Shown here: positions 16,279 through 25,394 of the stretch, piece by piece
Layout: every line of letters starts with the position of its first letter
Numbering within the stretch: the stretch's first letter is position 1
Source: Allobosea psychrotolerans
Lineage (GTDB): Bacteria; Pseudomonadota; Alphaproteobacteria; Rhizobiales; Beijerinckiaceae
Direction: 5' to 3'
DNA: 64,000 nt
Assembly: GCF_002917105.1 (NCBI RefSeq)
Contig: NZ_PQFZ01000025.1
Span: 1 to 64,000 of the forward strand
The notes under the pieces: model-generated
Database searches by the model: none
Told to the model about the DNA's origin: nothing
The model's input: the letters and a program-made list of their open reading frames with translations, nothing else
Position numbers and translations under genes: made by a program

Positions 16279-17532
16279 ATGCCTCACCGCCGCTCCCCCC
16301 CGTCCCGCAGCGTCGCCGTCGGCACCAATCCCGAGCGAACGCGCAGCCATAACCGCCGCGTGGTGCTGGAAACGGTGCGCCAGCACGGCCGGCTCGGCCG
16401 TTCCGACATCGCCGCGCTGACGCGGCTGACGGCGCAGGCGGTCTCGAACATCGTCGCGGAGCTGGTCGGCGAAGGTTTCCTGATCGAGTTGGGCCGCCGG
16501 CGCACGGCTCGCGGCCAGCCGCCGATGGAGCTCGCGGTCAATGCCGATGGCGGCATGACCGCCGGCATGGAGATCGCGGCCAACCATATCACCACCGTGC
16601 TGGTCGATCTCGCCGGCGAAGTCCGGGCGCAGCGCATCGTGCCCCTGGGTGATTCCGCGCTCGAGGCCGTGCAGGCGCTCGCCGCTGCCGAGCTCGCCCT
16701 TGCCCGCACCGGGGCGGGATTGCCGCGCCGGCTGCTCGGCTGCGGCGTGGTGATGCCCGGCCCGTTCGAGATCGAGGGGATGAGCTCGGTCGGCTCATTG
16801 CCGCTACCGGGCTGGGCCGGGCACGATGCCGGCCGGCTCCTGTCATTGGCGCTGCAGACACCCGTCACGATCGAGAACGACGCGACGGCGGCCGCCGTCG
16901 GCGAGCATCTGCACGGGCGGGGGCGAAACCTCAGGCATTTCTGCTTGGTCTATTTCGGCGCGGGCCTCGGGCTCGGCACCATCATCGGCGGGCAGCCCTA
17001 TCGCGGCGCCTTCGGCAATGCCGGCGAGATCGGCCATATCCCGGTCGTGCAGAACGGGCTCGCCTGCGCCTGCGGCGGCCAGGGCTGCCTCGAACGCTAT
17101 GCCTCGACCCATGCGTTGAGCGAGGCCCTGCGCGCCGCCGGGATAGCGCATGCCGGCCCCGACGAGGTTGCGCAGCTGCATCTGGCCGGGCACCCCGCCG
17201 TGCTGGGCTGGATTGCGGAAGCGGCCCGGCTGCTCGCGCCGATGCTGGTGATGCTGGAGAACCTGTTCGACCCGGAGACGATCATCCTGGGCGGCGGCTT
17301 GCCCGATGGGGTCATCGACGCCTTGATCGAGGCGATGTCGCCCTTGGCCGTCTCGGTCTCGAACCGCTCCGGCCGCAGCGTGCCGCGCGTGCAGCGCGGT
17401 GCGACCGGGCGGCTTACCGCGGCGCTCGGCGCAGCGGCCTTGCCGCTGCTCGACACGATGACGCCGAAACTCGACCGCACCGTTCTGCATGAGCAGGACG
17501 AAACCACGCCAGTCGATCAAGAGGCCTCCTAG
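16279..17532 (+). CDS. ROK-family transcriptional regulator (NagC/XylR-like)
   Basis: 417 residues. An N-terminal winged helix-turn-helix (about 25-85; RSDIAALTRLTAQAVSNIV) is followed by a ROK sugar-kinase-like domain with GAGLGLGTIIGG and the zinc-binding CACGGQGCLE. The NagC/Mlc group represses sugar operons and releases DNA on binding a sugar or sugar phosphate. It is divergent from the sugar-ABC/SIS/PfkB/lyase operon, with a perfect inverted repeat in the shared 170-base gap. Its end is 4 bases from the convergent kinase gene at 17536. Confidence 0.9.
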   Translation: MPHRRSPPSRSVAVGTNPERTRSHNRRVVLETVRQHGRLGRSDIAALTRLTAQAVSNIVAELVGEGFLIELGRRRTARGQPPMELAVNADGGMTAGMEIAANHITTVLVDLAGEVRAQRIVPLGDSALEAVQALAAAELALARTGAGLPRRLLGCGVVMPGPFEIEGMSSVGSLPLPGWAGHDAGRLLSLALQTPVTIENDATAAAVGEHLHGRGRNLRHFCLVYFGAGLGLGTIIGGQPYRGAFGNAGEIGHIPVVQNGLACACGGQGCLERYASTHALSEALRAAGIAHAGPDEVAQLHLAGHPAVLGWIAEAARLLAPMLVMLENLFDPETIILGGGLPDGVIDALIEAMSPLAVSVSNRSGRSVPRVQRGATGRLTAALGAAALPLLDTMTPKLDRTVLHEQDETTPVDQEAS

Positions 17533-17535
17533 CGA

Positions 17536-18819
17536 TCAGCCCGCGGTCGCTCTCGCGAAGAAATCGACCGGCCCCATCTGGCCGCCCTTCAGGACGATAT
17601 CGAGATCGTCCAGGCGAGGATCGTCGCTATGGGTCCGGCAGAGCGGCGCGCCCGAGGCCAGCGGACCGCGATAGGACAGCCCCCAGATGTCGAGCGATTT
17701 GACGGCGAGGCTCGACGTGTCGCCGCCGGCGACGACGAGCCGGGACAGCCGCGCTTGCGCAATGATGCCACGCAGCAGCAGGCCGGTTGCCGCCGCGACG
17801 CCGCCGGCATTCTCCGGGGCCTGTGACGGACGCTCGGTGATCAGCATGACATGGCCCTCCGCCAGTCGCCGGAGAGCCTCCCGCCGCAGCGCCTCGACAT
17901 AGGCTTCGTCATCGAGGAGCCTGCGCGGCTCGATCGCCAGTTTCGCAAAGCCCGTCGCCACCTCGACCTGCGCCCGGGTCACCGGCGAAAGGCTGCCGAC
18001 CAGAGCCAGCACGGGACCCCCGCGCCGCAGCGGAACAACCCTCGCCCCTGCGGCCTCCTCCCGGATACCCCACAGGCCAGCCAGCGCCTGGGCAACCGAG
18101 CTCGGACCGACGGCAAGCATCGGCTGCGCCTGCGCCCGCTGCGCGATCAGCTTGCCGATGACCGGGAGATCGGAAGCGCGGGCGACATCGAGCAGGACCG
18201 CGCCAGGCAAGGTTGCGAGACAGGCCGTGAGCGCATCCTCCGCACCATCATCCCAGTTGCGATAGTCGAGCAGGGCGATCTGCTCCAACCCCTGCGCCGT
18301 GAGATGCCGGCGCAGATCCGCCTCCGCCATCGGCGTGACCGGGTGGACGCTCATGGTCGGATGACGGTCGATCCTGTGGACCACGCCGCCGATGCCGGCC
18401 GCGGCGAAGAGGTTTCCGAACAGGCAGTAGCGGCCGAGATTGGGCTGGCCGCCGATGATCGGCAGGAACGGATTCTGGAAATACGGGCGCAGTGCCTTCA
18501 CCGCCGCGCCGATGCTGCCGATAAGTGGCGCGCTGTCGAAGGTCGAGCAGCATTTGTAGTGCAGCAGCGCGACGCCTTGCCCGGCGAAGAAGCGGCCGGC
18601 CGCGTCGAGCTCGGCCGCCATCGCGACGGGTTCCATCGAGCGGGTCGCCCCGGCGATGCCGATGGCGTCGAGCGGGCCGGCCGCGCTCAACTGTTCCGGC
18701 GTCGGAATCCGCAGGAAGAGCAGCGCACGCCGTCCCTGTTCCGCCAGCGCCGACAAGGTGTCGGTCGCGCCGGTGAAATCGTCGCCATACCAGCCATAGA
18801 GCGGTGACGGGTTTGTCAT
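17536..18819 (-). CDS. DUF1537 four-carbon acid sugar kinase (OiaK/OtnK-like)
   Basis: 427 residues of the four-carbon acid sugar kinase family. The N-terminal YGWYGDDFTGATDTLSALAE motif is the substrate-binding Asp-rich region. C-terminal nucleotide-binding motifs include VVAGGDTSSLAVKSL and LKGGQMGPVDFF. Family members phosphorylate compounds such as erythronate, threonate, 2-oxo-tetronate or 3-oxo-isoapionate. It sits 7 bases after a RuBisCO-like protein gene. That pairing matches the reported apionate branch in which a kinase (OiaK) makes 3-oxo-isoapionate 4-phosphate for a RuBisCO-like decarboxylase (OiaX), so that is the favoured function. The ATG at 18819 is preferred over the longer open frame to 19086, which lies inside the neighbour. 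Confidence 0.85.
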   Translation of the reverse strand: MTNPSPLYGWYGDDFTGATDTLSALAEQGRRALLFLRIPTPEQLSAAGPLDAIGIAGATRSMEPVAMAAELDAAGRFFAGQGVALLHYKCCSTFDSAPLIGSIGAAVKALRPYFQNPFLPIIGGQPNLGRYCLFGNLFAAAGIGGVVHRIDRHPTMSVHPVTPMAEADLRRHLTAQGLEQIALLDYRNWDDGAEDALTACLATLPGAVLLDVARASDLPVIGKLIAQRAQAQPMLAVGPSSVAQALAGLWGIREEAAGARVVPLRRGGPVLALVGSLSPVTRAQVEVATGFAKLAIEPRRLLDDEAYVEALRREALRRLAEGHVMLITERPSQAPENAGGVAAATGLLLRGIIAQARLSRLVVAGGDTSSLAVKSLDIWGLSYRGPLASGAPLCRTHSDDPRLDDLDIVLKGGQMGPVDFFARATAG

Positions 18820-18826
18820 CGGGGTC

Positions 18827-20101
18827 TCAGCCAGCGAGCTTGCCGAAGAAATCGAGCGCCTGCCGCAATTCGCCCTGCGTCCTGGCGGCCTCCGCCAGTG
18901 AAGTGCCCGCCGCAACGGCGTCCCAGGCCTGGCGGATGCTGACCACGCCGGCCGCCGGCCCGCCGGGATGAGCGAGAATGCCGCCACCGGCCATGAAGAG
19001 CAGATCGGAATGGCCGATCGCATCCCAGGTCGGCTGGGCCGTGCCGGCCCATTGGCCCGAGGAGAAGGCCGGCATGACGCGGTCATCGATGCCCGCGCTC
19101 AACGGCGTCACGCAATCCCTGGCGGAGGAGACGACCTCCTCGTCCTCCTGCGCGAATTTGCCCTGCAGGCCGTGGACATGCATGTGATCGACGCCGGCGA
19201 GCCGCCAGAGCGTCTGGTAGGCCTGGAACGAGATGCCCAGCATAGGGTGGCGCGAGAGCGCGCCGTAGCCATTGCGATGGCCGTGCACGGCGAGATTGGT
19301 CGAGCGGCGCAGCGTCTCCATGGCCGAGAACCCGCACCAGTTCAGGCTCGTCATGATGCAGGTCCCGCCCTCGCGCGCCACCAGATCGGCATGGCGCCGC
19401 ATCGCGTCGGTCTCGTCGGTGATGTTGAAGGCGACCATCACCGCCTTGCCGGTGCGGTCCTGATGGCGGCGCACGGCGGCCATCACCGCCGGCACGCGCT
19501 GCGCCAGCGGAGCATGGACGGGATCGGCGGAGATCTCGTCATCCTTGATGAAATCGAGCCCCGCCTCGCAGAGCTTGGCGACGAGCGCCGCCGTCTCCTC
19601 CGCGCTGAGGCCGACATTGGGCTTGATGATCGAGCCGACCAGCGGCCCCTGAGGAACGCCTGTGAGCCGGCGCGTCCCGGCAATGCCTTGGCTCGGCAGC
19701 GGGAAGCGGGCCCGGAAGGAGGCGGGCAGCGTGATCGTATCGAGCCTGAGGCCCGTGACTTCCCCGAGATCGTAGAGATTGCCGGCGACGATCGCAGCCA
19801 GGGTCGCCAGATTGGCGCCGACATTGTCGACCGGGAACGAGATCGCCACACGGGCCCGCCGCCAGGGGCCGGAGACGCCTTTGCGGGCAAGCCAGGCATT
19901 GGGCAGGCTCGGCGTGGCGACCGTTTCAAGCTCCTCGACCTTGGTGACGATCGCGCTCGCCCGCTCGCGCAATTCGTCGGTCTCGCCGGCGACGCGGGTG
20001 AAGGTGCCGCTGGACTGCTCGCCCGCCATCACCTGCGCCACCTTCGTCGGATCGAGCGGTGTCTCGATCAGATAGGTCGCCTCGAAGCGTTCGCTGGTCA
20101 T
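18827..20101 (-). CDS. RuBisCO-like protein (OiaX/OiaT-type clade suspected)
   Basis: 424 residues with the RuBisCO large-subunit fold, not a true RuBisCO. The carbamylation and metal motif GLDFIKDDE is intact (Lys near 186, Asp 188, Glu 189) and the Lys of IIKP (about 160) is kept. The second active-site Lys of KPK is Asn (KPNVG), as in other RuBisCO-like proteins. A loop-6-type Lys appears in GLQGKFAQ (about 315). Intact metal binding suggests enolisation/decarboxylation chemistry. Adjacency to the DUF1537 kinase supports action on a 3-oxo acid sugar phosphate, giving an erythrulose phosphate. The exact clade needs a tree; methionine-salvage enolase is unlikely in this context. Confidence 0.85.
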   Translation of the reverse strand: MTSERFEATYLIETPLDPTKVAQVMAGEQSSGTFTRVAGETDELRERASAIVTKVEELETVATPSLPNAWLARKGVSGPWRRARVAISFPVDNVGANLATLAAIVAGNLYDLGEVTGLRLDTITLPASFRARFPLPSQGIAGTRRLTGVPQGPLVGSIIKPNVGLSAEETAALVAKLCEAGLDFIKDDEISADPVHAPLAQRVPAVMAAVRRHQDRTGKAVMVAFNITDETDAMRRHADLVAREGGTCIMTSLNWCGFSAMETLRRSTNLAVHGHRNGYGALSRHPMLGISFQAYQTLWRLAGVDHMHVHGLQGKFAQEDEEVVSSARDCVTPLSAGIDDRVMPAFSSGQWAGTAQPTWDAIGHSDLLFMAGGGILAHPGGPAAGVVSIRQAWDAVAAGTSLAEAARTQGELRQALDFFGKLAG

Positions 20102-20241
20102 CTGGTCAATCCATCCTTCGGCCTGCGGTCATTACACGGAGGCGCGGCCGAATAAGCAATCCGGCGAACCGCCTGCGAGAAGCGAGATTTCTCCGCTGCG
20201 CTCGCAATGACGGGAAAGGCGCCGTCTCGCCATGCAGCCTT

Positions 20242-20781
20242 TCAGAGCTTGCTGAGATCGGGGAAGGGACGCACGGGATCCTTGCCGTCCCAGTCTTCCG
20301 AAGCCTGGCGAATCAGGCGGAACATCTCGCCCTTTGGGCCGGCGACCTCCGACAGCTCGATTACCGTGCCAGGGTGGTAATGCGTGTCGAAATAGATGAA
20401 GCGGCCGCGCTCGCCGACTTCGCCCGACATCACCGGCTTGAAGCCCTGTCCGATCAGCCGTTCGAGATCGGCGTCATAGCTGTCGGTCCAGTAGGCGACA
20501 TGCTGCAGACCGCTATGCCCGGCTTGGGTGAAGTCGCGATACATCGAGGGCACATCGTTGCGGCATTGGATCAGCTCGATCTGGAGCGGACCGGAATTGG
20601 CCAGCGCGACCGAATTATGCGGCTCGTAGCTCTCACCCTTGTAGTGGTAATTCCGGATCGGAACCTTCGGGTTGTAGAAGAACGGTCCGACGCCGAGCAC
20701 ACGGCTCCAGTAATCCATCGCCGCCTCGATATCGGGGACGACATAGCCAGCCTGGCGAATCTGGCCGAAGAAGCGGCTCAT
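20242..20781 (-). CDS. VOC-superfamily protein (glyoxalase/dioxygenase fold)
   Basis: 179 residues with two beta-alpha-beta-beta-beta units of the vicinal oxygen chelate fold. Probable metal ligands are a His in GLQHVAYW and a Glu in GTVIELSEV. The usual first-strand His is replaced in RQAGYVVPDI, so the metal site may be incomplete. Family functions include isomerases, epimerases, dioxygenases and lyases. It lies between the RuBisCO-like gene and the TRAP transporter on the same strand and probably acts in the same pathway; an isomerase role for the erythrulose phosphate product is tempting but unproven. Confidence 0.8.
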   Translation of the reverse strand: MSRFFGQIRQAGYVVPDIEAAMDYWSRVLGVGPFFYNPKVPIRNYHYKGESYEPHNSVALANSGPLQIELIQCRNDVPSMYRDFTQAGHSGLQHVAYWTDSYDADLERLIGQGFKPVMSGEVGERGRFIYFDTHYHPGTVIELSEVAGPKGEMFRLIRQASEDWDGKDPVRPFPDLSKL

Positions 20782-20814
20782 GGGAATGCCTCGCGTTCGA
20801 AGAGCAGTGAAGGA

Positions 20815-22710
20815 TCAGAATTTCAGGAAGCCGGTGGAGATCCACGGCACAGCGGCGACCACGACGAGGCCGATCAGCAGGGCCAGCATGTAGCCCCAGA
20901 TGTATTTCAGGCCCTCGTCGGGGTTGATCTTGCTGATCGCGCAGGCGCCGTAATAGCCAACGCCGAAGGGCGGCGCGAACAGGCCGATGCCCATCGCGAA
21001 GATCACCACCATGGCGTAGTGCACCTCATGCACGCCGACCTGCTTGGCGATCGGGAACAGGAGCGGCCCGAACAGCACGATCGCCGGAATGCCCTCCAGC
21101 ACGCTGCCGAGGATGATGAAGGCGACGATCGAGATCGCCAGGAAGCCCCAGGTTCCGCCCGGCACGACCGCCATGATCTTCGCCAGATCCTGCGAGAAGC
21201 CCGACTGGGTCAGGCCCCAGGCCATGGCCGTGGCGCAGCCGACGATGAAGATGATCGCGCCCGTCAGCGAGGCCGTGTCGACCAGCATGCGCGGCAAACG
21301 GCGCCAGTCGAACTGGCGGTAGACCAGAAGCCCCATCACGACGGAATAGGCGATGCCGATGGTCGAGACTTCGGTCGCCGTCGCCATGCCCTCGACGACC
21401 GCGGCGCGAATGACGAAAGGCAGCGAGACCGCCGGCAATGCGACCAAAGCGAGCTTGCCGATCTCGCGCTTCGAGTAGCGCGCGACATGGCTGAGATCCT
21501 CGCCGCGATAGCGCCACCAGATCACGAAGCAGAGCGCGACGCCGAGCACGACGCCGGGCAGCATGCCGCCGGTGAAGAGCGCGGCGATCGAAACGCCCGT
21601 CACGGAGCCGATGGTGATCAGCACGATCGAGGGCGGGATCGTCTCGGTCTGCGCGCCTGTCGCCGAGAGCAGGGCGACGAGATCGCCGGGCTTGGCGCCG
21701 CGCTTCTGCATCTCCGGGAAGAGCACCGGTGCGATCGCGGCCATGTCGGCGATCTTCGAGCCCGAAATGCCGGAGACGAGATACATCGCCCCGACCAGCA
21801 CATAGGACAGGCCGCCGCGGACATGGCCGAGCAGCGAAGCGAGGAACTGGATCATGGCGCGGGCCATGCCGGTCATCTCGATCAGCGCGCCCAGGAAGAT
21901 GAAAAGCGGCACGGCGAGCAGGATGAGATGGCTCATGCCCTCATCGAGCCGCCCGACCATGACGATCAAGGGCGTCGCGGTGGTCAGAGCAAGATAGCCG
22001 AAGGTGGCGAGCGCGAAGGAAAAGGCGATCGGCACGCCGGAGAAGACGTTGAGCGCCACCACCCCGACGAAGAAGATCACGAGGTTGAGCTTGCCGAGCG
22101 GCTTCAGCATGGGGCCGGCAAGCCAGAACAGCAGCACGAGGGCGACCGTCAGGCCGAGCGCCAGCAGAACGGGCTTGAGCGAACCGAAGCGCAGCAGGCG
22201 GAAACACGCCGCCAGCAGCATCAGCCCCATGCCGACGGGAATCGCCGCCGCGCGCCAGGCATTGGTGATCTCCAGCGCCGGAGTGACGATGAACCGCTCC
22301 TCCTCGGCATATTCCAGCGCGTGGGGCAAAATCATCAGCAGGAAGGCTATCGAGGCGGTGATCGCCAGCGCTTCCAGAAGGCTGCGCGCCCCTGGCCCGA
22401 CACGGCTGACGAGGCCGGTCATGCGCATATGCTCGCCGCGCCGGAGGGCTACGACCGCGCCCAGCATCGACAGCCACAGGAACAGGATCGAGGCGAGCTC
22501 GTCCGACCAGATCAAGGGCTTGTGGAAGACATAGCGGGCCGTCACGCCCGCCCCGAGGATGACGATCTCGGCCAGGACGAGCGCGGCAGCCACGGCCTCG
22601 ACGAGGCCGCCGACCGTGCGGTCGAGCTTGCCGGCGAGATGCGCAATGCCCTTCTCCGGGACAGGCGCAGGCGACAGCACCGCATGTCCATGCATGACAG
22701 GGTTCTCCAT
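20815..22710 (-). CDS. Fused TRAP transporter DctQ-DctM subunits
   Basis: 631 residues. The first about 175 residues form a four-helix DctQ-like small subunit (WSDELASILFLWLSMLGAVVA). The remainder is a DctM-like 12-segment subunit with GLSYVLVGAMYLVSGISGSK-like and PPSIVLITIGSVTGVS stretches. Natural QM fusions are known. The ATG at 22710 is used; the open frame upstream overlaps the DctP gene end. With the DctP gene 27 bases upstream it forms a sodium-coupled acid importer, probably for the sugar acid processed by the kinase and RuBisCO-like protein. Confidence 0.92.
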   Translation of the reverse strand: MENPVMHGHAVLSPAPVPEKGIAHLAGKLDRTVGGLVEAVAAALVLAEIVILGAGVTARYVFHKPLIWSDELASILFLWLSMLGAVVALRRGEHMRMTGLVSRVGPGARSLLEALAITASIAFLLMILPHALEYAEEERFIVTPALEITNAWRAAAIPVGMGLMLLAACFRLLRFGSLKPVLLALGLTVALVLLFWLAGPMLKPLGKLNLVIFFVGVVALNVFSGVPIAFSFALATFGYLALTTATPLIVMVGRLDEGMSHLILLAVPLFIFLGALIEMTGMARAMIQFLASLLGHVRGGLSYVLVGAMYLVSGISGSKIADMAAIAPVLFPEMQKRGAKPGDLVALLSATGAQTETIPPSIVLITIGSVTGVSIAALFTGGMLPGVVLGVALCFVIWWRYRGEDLSHVARYSKREIGKLALVALPAVSLPFVIRAAVVEGMATATEVSTIGIAYSVVMGLLVYRQFDWRRLPRMLVDTASLTGAIIFIVGCATAMAWGLTQSGFSQDLAKIMAVVPGGTWGFLAISIVAFIILGSVLEGIPAIVLFGPLLFPIAKQVGVHEVHYAMVVIFAMGIGLFAPPFGVGYYGACAISKINPDEGLKYIWGYMLALLIGLVVVAAVPWISTGFLKF

Positions 22711-22736
22711 CGGCTCGACCGCGCGGCGCTCCGGCC

Positions 22737-23753
22737 TCAGGCCAGCTTGCCGACAGCGCCTTCGAGCAGCCCCCAGGCTTCGTCGCCGAAGCGCCCCTGC
22801 CAATCCTTGTAGAAGCCGGCCTCGCGCAGCTTGGCGCGGAAGGAGTCGGGATTGGTCTTGTTGAAGGCGAGCCCCTTGGCCTGCAGATCGGCCTGGACCG
22901 TTTCGTTCAGGCCCTTGATGTCGGCGCGCTGCTTGACCCCGGCCTCGTTGATGGCGTCGCTGACGATCGTCCTGACGTCGGCCGGCAGGGCGTTCCAGGC
23001 GCGGCCATTGGCGATGAACCAGAAGCCGTCCCAGATATGGTTGCTGATGGCGCAGTTCTTCTGCACCTCATAGAGCTTGGCGACCTGGATGATCGGCAGC
23101 GGGTTCTCCTGCGCGTCGACGATCCTGGTCTGAAGCGAGGAATAGACCTCGCTGAACTGCAGGCTGGCGGGTGCGGCCTCCAGCGCCTTGAACATCGCGA
23201 TCGAGAGCGGGCTCACCGGCACGCGGATCTTCAGGCCCGCCATGTCCTTGGCGGTCTCGATCGGCTTGCCTGACGTCGTCATCTGGCGGAAGCCGTTGTC
23301 CCACATCTTCTCGAAGGCGAAGAGGTTCACCTTGGCGATCGCGGCGCGGACATGGGTGCCGAGCGCGCCGTCCATCGCCTTCCAGACCTGGTCGTAATCG
23401 GCAAAGGCAAAGCCAACCGCATTGATCGCGGCGACAGGCACCAGCGTCGCGATCACCAGCGCCGAGGGCGTGAAGAAGGTGATGCCGCCATTGCGGACCT
23501 GGCTCAGCATGTCGGTGTCGCCGCCAAGCTGGTTGTTGGGGAAGATCTTGATCTCGACCCGGCCGTTGGTCTTCGCCTTGACCTGTTCGGCGGCCTCGGC
23601 GGCGCGCACGTTCAAGGGATGGCTGAGCGGCAGGTTGTTGCCGTATTTCAACTCGATCTCGGCGGCGCGCGCGATATGCGGCATGCCGATGAGGGGAATG
23701 GCAGGCGTCGCGGCAAGCGTGCGCAGCACCGTGCGGCGGGTCAATGACGTCAT
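22737..23753 (-). CDS. dctP: TRAP transporter substrate-binding protein DctP
   Basis: 338 residues with an N-terminal signal sequence (TRRTVLRTLAATPAIPLIG, Tat-like twin Arg) and the DctP-family body (NGRVEIKIFPNNQLGGDTDM). A conserved Arg that normally binds the substrate carboxylate is expected in the GLKIRVPVSP stretch. AGGGAGG precedes the ATG at 23753. It is the first gene of the operon running to 17536, divergent from the LacI-type regulator. The ligand is probably a sugar acid such as apionate or an analogue, by context. Confidence 0.92.
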   Translation of the reverse strand: MTSLTRRTVLRTLAATPAIPLIGMPHIARAAEIELKYGNNLPLSHPLNVRAAEAAEQVKAKTNGRVEIKIFPNNQLGGDTDMLSQVRNGGITFFTPSALVIATLVPVAAINAVGFAFADYDQVWKAMDGALGTHVRAAIAKVNLFAFEKMWDNGFRQMTTSGKPIETAKDMAGLKIRVPVSPLSIAMFKALEAAPASLQFSEVYSSLQTRIVDAQENPLPIIQVAKLYEVQKNCAISNHIWDGFWFIANGRAWNALPADVRTIVSDAINEAGVKQRADIKGLNETVQADLQAKGLAFNKTNPDSFRAKLREAGFYKDWQGRFGDEAWGLLEGAVGKLA

Positions 23754-23871
23754 CGTAAACCTCCCTGGATCGCCTCGCGACCTGATTGATTGTCGTCTTC
23801 TTGCCAAAACGATAGGAATTGCCGATGAGGTCCGTCAAACTCATTCTCTGATGGTTTTTGATTGGTTTTGC

Positions 23872-24954
23872 ATGCCCTTCTCTCAGGATGACAGCGCCAC
23901 GGACGAGAGCGCGGAGAGCCTGCCACGTCGCCGCCGCATGGCTGGGATGGGCGATGTGGCGCGGCTCGCCGGCGTCTCGAGCGCAACCGTCGACCGGGTC
24001 TTGAACCAGCGCCCCGGCGTGCGATCGGTCACGGTGCAGCGCGTCCTGAAGGCGGCCGGCGAGCTCGGCTACGTCATGGACGGCGCCCTGCCGGCCAGCG
24101 CGCTCAAACCCCTGCGCCTCGCCTTCCTGATCCCCGCCGGCACGAACCGCTTCCTCGGTATGCTCGGGCGCCTGATCGGCAGCTCGCAGGACCAGCTCGC
24201 CTCGTTCAACATGCGGGCGCGCGTCGACTATATCGAGAGTTTCAAGCCCGAATTGCTGGCCCAGCATCTGCGCCGCATCGGGCGTGACGTCGACGGCATC
24301 GCCTTCATGGCGCTGGAGCACCCGACGGTGCGCGAAGCAGTCGACTGGCTGGCCGAACGCGGCGTGCCCACGGTGACGCTGATCTCGGACATCGCCAAGA
24401 CGCGGCGCGTCGCCTATGTCGGGCTCGACAACCGCTCGGCGGGGCGCTCGGCCGGCTACCTCATCGCCCGCTTCATCGGGCCCAGGCCCGCCAAGGTCGC
24501 GATGATCGCCGGCAGCCTGAGCTACCGCGCCCATGAAGAGCGCGAGATGGGCTTCCTGCATCTGTTCGAGGAGCTGTTCCCGGCAATCGAGGTCGTCGGC
24601 CTGCGCGAGGGCCATGACGACGAGGCCAGGAATTATCGCCAGACCAAGACGCTCCTGGCGCAGCATCCCGACCTTGCCGGCATCTACAATATCGGCGGCG
24701 GTCCCGAAGGCATCGCCAGGGCGCTGAAGGAGGCGGGCCGGCAGCACGAGGTCGTCTTCGTCGGCCATGGCCTGACGGCGGAGACGCGCGCCCTGCTCAT
24801 CGAGGGCGCGATGGATGCGGTCATCACCCAGAATCCGCAGGCGGCGCTGATGGATTGCGTCGCGATCTTCGCCAATCTGCGCGCCGGGCGACCGGCCCTG
24901 CATGGCACGGAAAGCCCGCGCACCGAGATCATCCTGCGCGAGAACCTGCCGTGA
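23872..24954 (+). CDS. LacI-family transcriptional regulator
   Basis: About 360 residues with an N-terminal LacI helix-turn-helix (MGDVARLAGVSSATVDRVLN) and a periplasmic-binding-protein-like effector domain resembling those that bind sugars (FVGHGLTAETRALLIEGAMD near the C-terminus). I chose ATG 23872; the open frame continues upstream into the antisense of dctP and another in-frame ATG lies at 23851. It is divergent from the TRAP/RuBisCO-like operon across a 118-base gap, so it probably controls that operon. I see no clear LacI-type palindrome in the gap. Confidence 0.88.
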   Translation: MPFSQDDSATDESAESLPRRRRMAGMGDVARLAGVSSATVDRVLNQRPGVRSVTVQRVLKAAGELGYVMDGALPASALKPLRLAFLIPAGTNRFLGMLGRLIGSSQDQLASFNMRARVDYIESFKPELLAQHLRRIGRDVDGIAFMALEHPTVREAVDWLAERGVPTVTLISDIAKTRRVAYVGLDNRSAGRSAGYLIARFIGPRPAKVAMIAGSLSYRAHEEREMGFLHLFEELFPAIEVVGLREGHDDEARNYRQTKTLLAQHPDLAGIYNIGGGPEGIARALKEAGRQHEVVFVGHGLTAETRALLIEGAMDAVITQNPQAALMDCVAIFANLRAGRPALHGTESPRTEIILRENLP

Positions 24955-24987
24955 AGAGAGCCGTCCTCAGCGACCGTTTGAGATTCG

Positions 24988-25036
24988 AGCCCTCATCCTG
25001 AGGAGCCGCGAAGCGGCGCCTCGAAGGATGAGGGCT
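24988..25036. terminator. Inverted repeat between convergent genes, possible terminator
   Basis: AGCCCTCATCCT (24988-24999) pairs with AGGATGAGGGCT (25025-25036) around a GC-rich loop that itself contains GCCGCGAAGCGGC. It lies between the convergent lacI-type gene and the gene ending at 25059. There is no T-run, so it may be a repeat element acting as a bidirectional terminator. Confidence 0.55.
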
Positions 25037-25058
25037 GAGAGAAGCCTCAAGCCGTCTC

Positions 25059-25394
25059 TCAAGCCTTGAAATGCATGCTGACCAGCACGGTGATCTCCGC
25101 CCCCGCGGGCAAGGACGCCGTGACGCGCAAGAAATTGCCGAAATGGGCGAGGCGCTGGAAGGTGACGGCGTTCTCCGCCGCCGGCAGATCGAATTCCGAA
25201 CCTTCCGGGGCCCAATGCATCCCGTCGGCCGAGATCTCGATGCGCGCCTTGGGGAGTTTGCCCTTGGGTAGCTTCAGCGCCCGCACGAAGACAATCGCCT
25301 CCTTGGCCCAGCCGGCCTCATAGGGTTCGGTCGCGCTCATCCCCGTCCAGATCTCGTTGCGAGCGACGATGGCGGTGAGGTTCTCGGGCAGCAT
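25059..25394 (-). CDS. Conserved-looking small protein of unknown function
   Basis: 111 residues from the ATG at 25394, which overlaps the stop of the upstream 299-residue gene. The protein has alternating hydrophobic strands and no membrane segment or signal peptide (FVRALKLPKGKLPKARIEIS, then FQRLAHFGNFLRVTASLPAG). The pattern suggests a small beta-sandwich. I recognise no motif. Its tight coupling to the preceding gene and to the ABC transporter genes beyond suggests a role in the same sugar-acid pathway, possibly substrate binding. Confidence 0.65.
   Translation of the reverse strand: MLPENLTAIVARNEIWTGMSATEPYEAGWAKEAIVFVRALKLPKGKLPKARIEISADGMHWAPEGSEFDLPAAENAVTFQRLAHFGNFLRVTASLPAGAEITVLVSMHFKA

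Noticed and set aside
18827..20101. Carbon-fixing RuBisCO large subunit
   Set aside because: One active-site Lys is Asn and no small subunit or Calvin cycle gene is nearby; it is a RuBisCO-like protein next to a DUF1537 kinase.
20059..22812. A 917-residue plus-strand open frame
   Set aside because: It is the antisense shadow of the VOC and TRAP QM genes; its composition (Arg, Glu, His, Gln-rich with no domain) is typical of high-GC shadow frames.
23754..23871. LacI operator in the dctP-lacI gap
   Set aside because: Direct repeats such as GGTTTTTGATTGGTTTTG are visible but no convincing dyad with a central CG was found.
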